Source of the DNA: Eriocheir sinensis
Taxonomy: Eukaryota > Arthropoda > Malacostraca > Decapoda > Varunidae
Direction: 5' to 3'
Assembly: GCF_024679095.1 (NCBI RefSeq)
Contig: NC_066544.1
Location: 2,746,283-2,810,282, forward strand
Length of the DNA stretch: 64,000 bases
In this document: piece after piece, positions 61,740 through 64,000 of the stretch
How positions within the stretch are numbered: the stretch's first letter is position 1
Layout: the number at the start of each line of letters is the position of its first letter
Position numbers and translations under genes: made by a program
The notes under the pieces: model-generated
Seen by the model: only the letters and a program-made list of their open reading frames with translations
Database searches by the model: none
Told to the model about the DNA's origin: nothing

Positions 61740-61782
61740 CCACCCTTCCCCCCTTTTAATCCGTTAAATCGAGGGCCGAGTG
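61740..61782. mobile_element. Possible right end of a Tigger-like element
   Basis: Reverse complement reads CACTCGGCCCTCGATTTAAC next to TA (61783-61784). This looks like a Tigger-type terminus, but no left end was found. Confidence 0.35.
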
Positions 61783-61939
61783 TACTGATGGTTAACCCAT
61801 TCACTTCAGCTAAGTTGATGCTAGATCATTGTTATTGAGTACTTTGGGGTACAAAATAAACTGATTTGTGACAGATGTCATCCAGCCCTGATGCTCCTAC
61901 TGTCAACTGACCCAGGAGTGACCTACTAATTGCTACGTA

Positions 61940-62409
61940 CAGGTTGAGAATCCCTTATCCGAAACTCCAAAATCCAAAGTTTTTTTAATGCTGACATGAT
62001 TTGTTATAAATGGGAAATTCCATAAAGTGAAGGGAAGATTCCACCACATACAGCTCTTATGTGCTGCTCAGGGTTGCCAGGTCGGTGGGTTACTCACCCA
62101 ATTGAGGGGGTAAACCTACTGCTGCGTTGACACCTTGGGCGTAAAAACATCTACGCGCCAACACCGCGGGTTTTGGGATGGGATTGGGCGGGAACACATT
62201 CCATGACCTGGCAACACTGGTGCTGCTATGCAGTAGTTTGTTGTCAGCAGTCGATACAGTAACATTTTTGCTCGTTACTCATTGTGATTACCGTGTGTTG
62301 TCCGCTCTGTGGTGTAAAGATATTGTTAAAAATCTCCAAAGGGCCTGCTTATTCCGAAATCCGCAACACTTCCATTCCCGGGGATTTTGAATAAGGGATT
62401 CTCAACCTG
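61940..62409. mobile_element. Tigger/MARNA-like MITE, 470 bp
   Basis: CAGGTTGAGAATCCCTTATC at both ends (reverse complement at right), TA at 61938-61939 and 62410-62411. CCGAAA(C/T) words repeat inside the ends. No coding capacity. Confidence 0.88.
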
Positions 62410-62623
62410 TATCACCATGGGCTCCATTTTACTCAAATTTGAAGTTGTGCTTGTTGAACATTATCTGGTTTGTTTTGTGACATGTGGTTGTCACAGCTTG
62501 ATGCGGCCACGAGGCACAAAATGCACCCCTTTGCCTCATGGGCTCATCAAACTGACACACATCGTGTCTCAAAACAAACATCTGGTATGGAAGTGGTTAA
62601 TGAGCGCTACTTTTATCAAACTA

Positions 62624-62720
62624 CAGTGAGACCTCAGTTTACGAGTTTAATTCATTAAGGAATTTTGCTCGCGCACCAAAGTACTTGTAAACCAAAATGA
62701 ATTTCCCCATTGACATTAAG
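62624..62720. mobile_element. Left end of a Tigger-like element
   Basis: TA (62622-62623) then CAGTGAGACCTCAGTTTACG followed by ATTCATTAAGGAATTTTGCTC-type end sequence. A convincing right end was not found; TAGTCTCAGTCCACATTGTA near 63240 is only weakly similar. Confidence 0.5.
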
Positions 62721-63690
62721 GTAAATCCCATTGATGCGTCCCATATCTCAAAAAAATATTTATATATAAATCATTTTACATGCTATTTTTTAAAGAATTG
62801 AAGTGATTATGCTAGCAAATAGCAATGATAAATAATATGAAACACAAATCAATGTGTTACGGTTGTTAAAGAGACTCCCACCACTGCTAACTATGCTCGA
62901 GGTGTAGGCTTCGCCCCAGGGTTTAGCAGCTGCCGTTTCCTCATTCTCGAGGAACTGGAACTACGTTCAACCACCAACATGAAGCTAACCCGACTTGTCA
63001 TCCAAGATGGAGGATGAACGGGAGTCAGTCACGTCCAAGACGGCATACAAGCTGCTGAGTCTTGCCCTCCGTTCCTGTTGCGAGCATAGTATTCACCATT
63101 TGTGTTTTCTTCTTTGCAGCACCATCCCTTTTAACCATCTTTATTGGGGACATTGTTCAAGCACAAAGAACTCACATTGTAGTGCTGAAAACACGAGTGC
63201 ACGGATGCTATATCTACGAGTTTACAATGTGGACTGAGACTAGAGCCGTCATCTGGTGGTCAAGAATTAATCCCAAATCTTGCAAAATTCTTGCGTTTCT
63301 TGTTCTGGCGCATCAGATTTTAAAGAATCCCTCCAATTTTTTTGCAAGAGTTAGGGGTCCTGCGCAGGCTGTGGCAGGGCTGGGTACTGTCACTGTCTTG
63401 CTGGCCGCACCTCCATAGGCCTATGGCGATGACCATTTCCTGAGTTTCCTATGGGTAACCCTGCCAGATGGGAGTGGATATAGAGTTCACGAGGTTACTA
63501 TTGTGTTATTATTGCACCACCGACCATTTTAAAGCATCACTGTAGGATAAGTAAGAACTTCCCGGTATCAAAACATCATCATCATTAGAAACAAGAAAGT
63601 GAAACGATGCCATTTGTCAATATTTTGTAGAAAAAAGGATGTTTTAAGAAACTCCGTCGCATGGAATGACGCCAAGTAGCTACTCAAATA
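62721..63690. other. Unassigned region
   Basis: No recognised coding sequence or repeat. An acceptor-like TTTTCTTCTTTGCAG ends at 63119, but the frame behind it matches nothing I know. Confidence 0.4.
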
Positions 63691-64000
63691 CAGTCGTCCC
63701 TCAAATAGTACGGTTTCCAATAGTACAGTTTCGGTTTTATACGGGTTGTCAGATTTTTTTTAGGATTTTTAAATTTCCCGCTCGTCGCACCAAGTAACCA
63801 TGGCGTGAGTGGCAACACTGTTCTACCAGACTGCCTCCCATGCACATCCCCTCAGTCCATGTGTGTGCACAGCATCAGGAACACTGTTTTGCCAGATTGA
63901 AAACTATGTGCTTTCCCTAAGTCCGTGTGTGTGCACAACCTTAGCTACACTTCTCCATTACCACATAACATGAACATAGGACCCAAGAGACAAGCCAAAA
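63691..64000. mobile_element. Left end of a Tigger-like element, runs off the window
   Basis: TA (63689-63690) then CAGTCGTCCCTCAAATAGTA followed by repeats of AATAGTAC(G/A)GTTTC, the same architecture as the other Tigger-like ends. The right end lies beyond the window. Confidence 0.65.

Noticed and set aside
62995..63418. Possible host exon(s) with an acceptor-like site at 63119
   Set aside because: Two overlapping frames, no recognisable domain, no donor or neighbouring exon; not enough support.

Overview
This is a eukaryotic, non-coding, repeat-saturated window. It looks like a decapod crustacean, most likely a crab. The reasons are indirect: long (CT)n, (CA)n and (GT)n microsatellites, many CR1-like and RTE-like LINE remnants, tRNA-derived SINEs, Ty3/gypsy elements, and a single host exon of an animal endonuclease III homologue. 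The species call is an inference. No bacterial operon, CRISPR array, rRNA gene or true tRNA gene is present. Almost everything recognisable is transposon-derived and most of it is broken.

Region by region. 1-6.2 kb: a CR1/Jockey-like LINE split by a TIR element, two fragments of a second CR1-like family, and two tRNA-type SINE copies. 6.2-10.6 kb: microsatellites, a CR1 3' tail, a small pogo/Tigger-like element and a LINE tail. 10.68-10.97 kb: the terminal exon of an NTHL1-type DNA glycosylase, the only host gene found. 11.2-14.2 kb: a TTAA-flanked piggyBac-like MITE and a Tigger-like element that contains a 260-bp palindrome. 14.5-19 kb: RTE-type LINE pieces carrying an inverted SINE dimer and a poly(A) SINE, plus two relics of an unrecognised repetitive gene family. 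19-22.3 kb: a 3.2-kb Tigger-like element carrying a CR1 copy and another TIR element. 22.3-25.2 kb: two LINE remnants and a minisatellite.

25.3-43.3 kb is one nested stack. An older minus-strand gypsy element (gypsy-2) has a younger plus-strand gypsy element (gypsy-1) inserted in its 3' LTR. Gypsy-1 carries a hAT-like foldback with GGTACC-rich ends in its 5' LTR and a second hAT-like foldback in its pol 3' end. Gypsy-2 itself carries a CR1 fragment and a third hAT-like foldback. At the dyad centre of that third foldback sit a hairpin MITE and a complete Tc1 element with an intact 339-aa DD34E transposase. Target-site duplications can be read for most of these insertions, so their relative order can be deduced.

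44-64 kb: a gypsy-2 LTR fragment, a foldback half-copy and an RTE LINE ending in ATG repeats; a LINE split by a long-TIR foldback; a nearly complete minus-strand LINE (ORF1 with PHD-like and RRM-like parts, endonuclease, RT) interrupted by two Tigger-like elements; a related plus-strand LINE interrupted by two TIR elements; a dispersed repeat hosting an RTE LINE with an 11-bp duplication; and several more Tigger-like ends. At least eight different Tigger-like ends or elements, all next to TA, lie in this one window.
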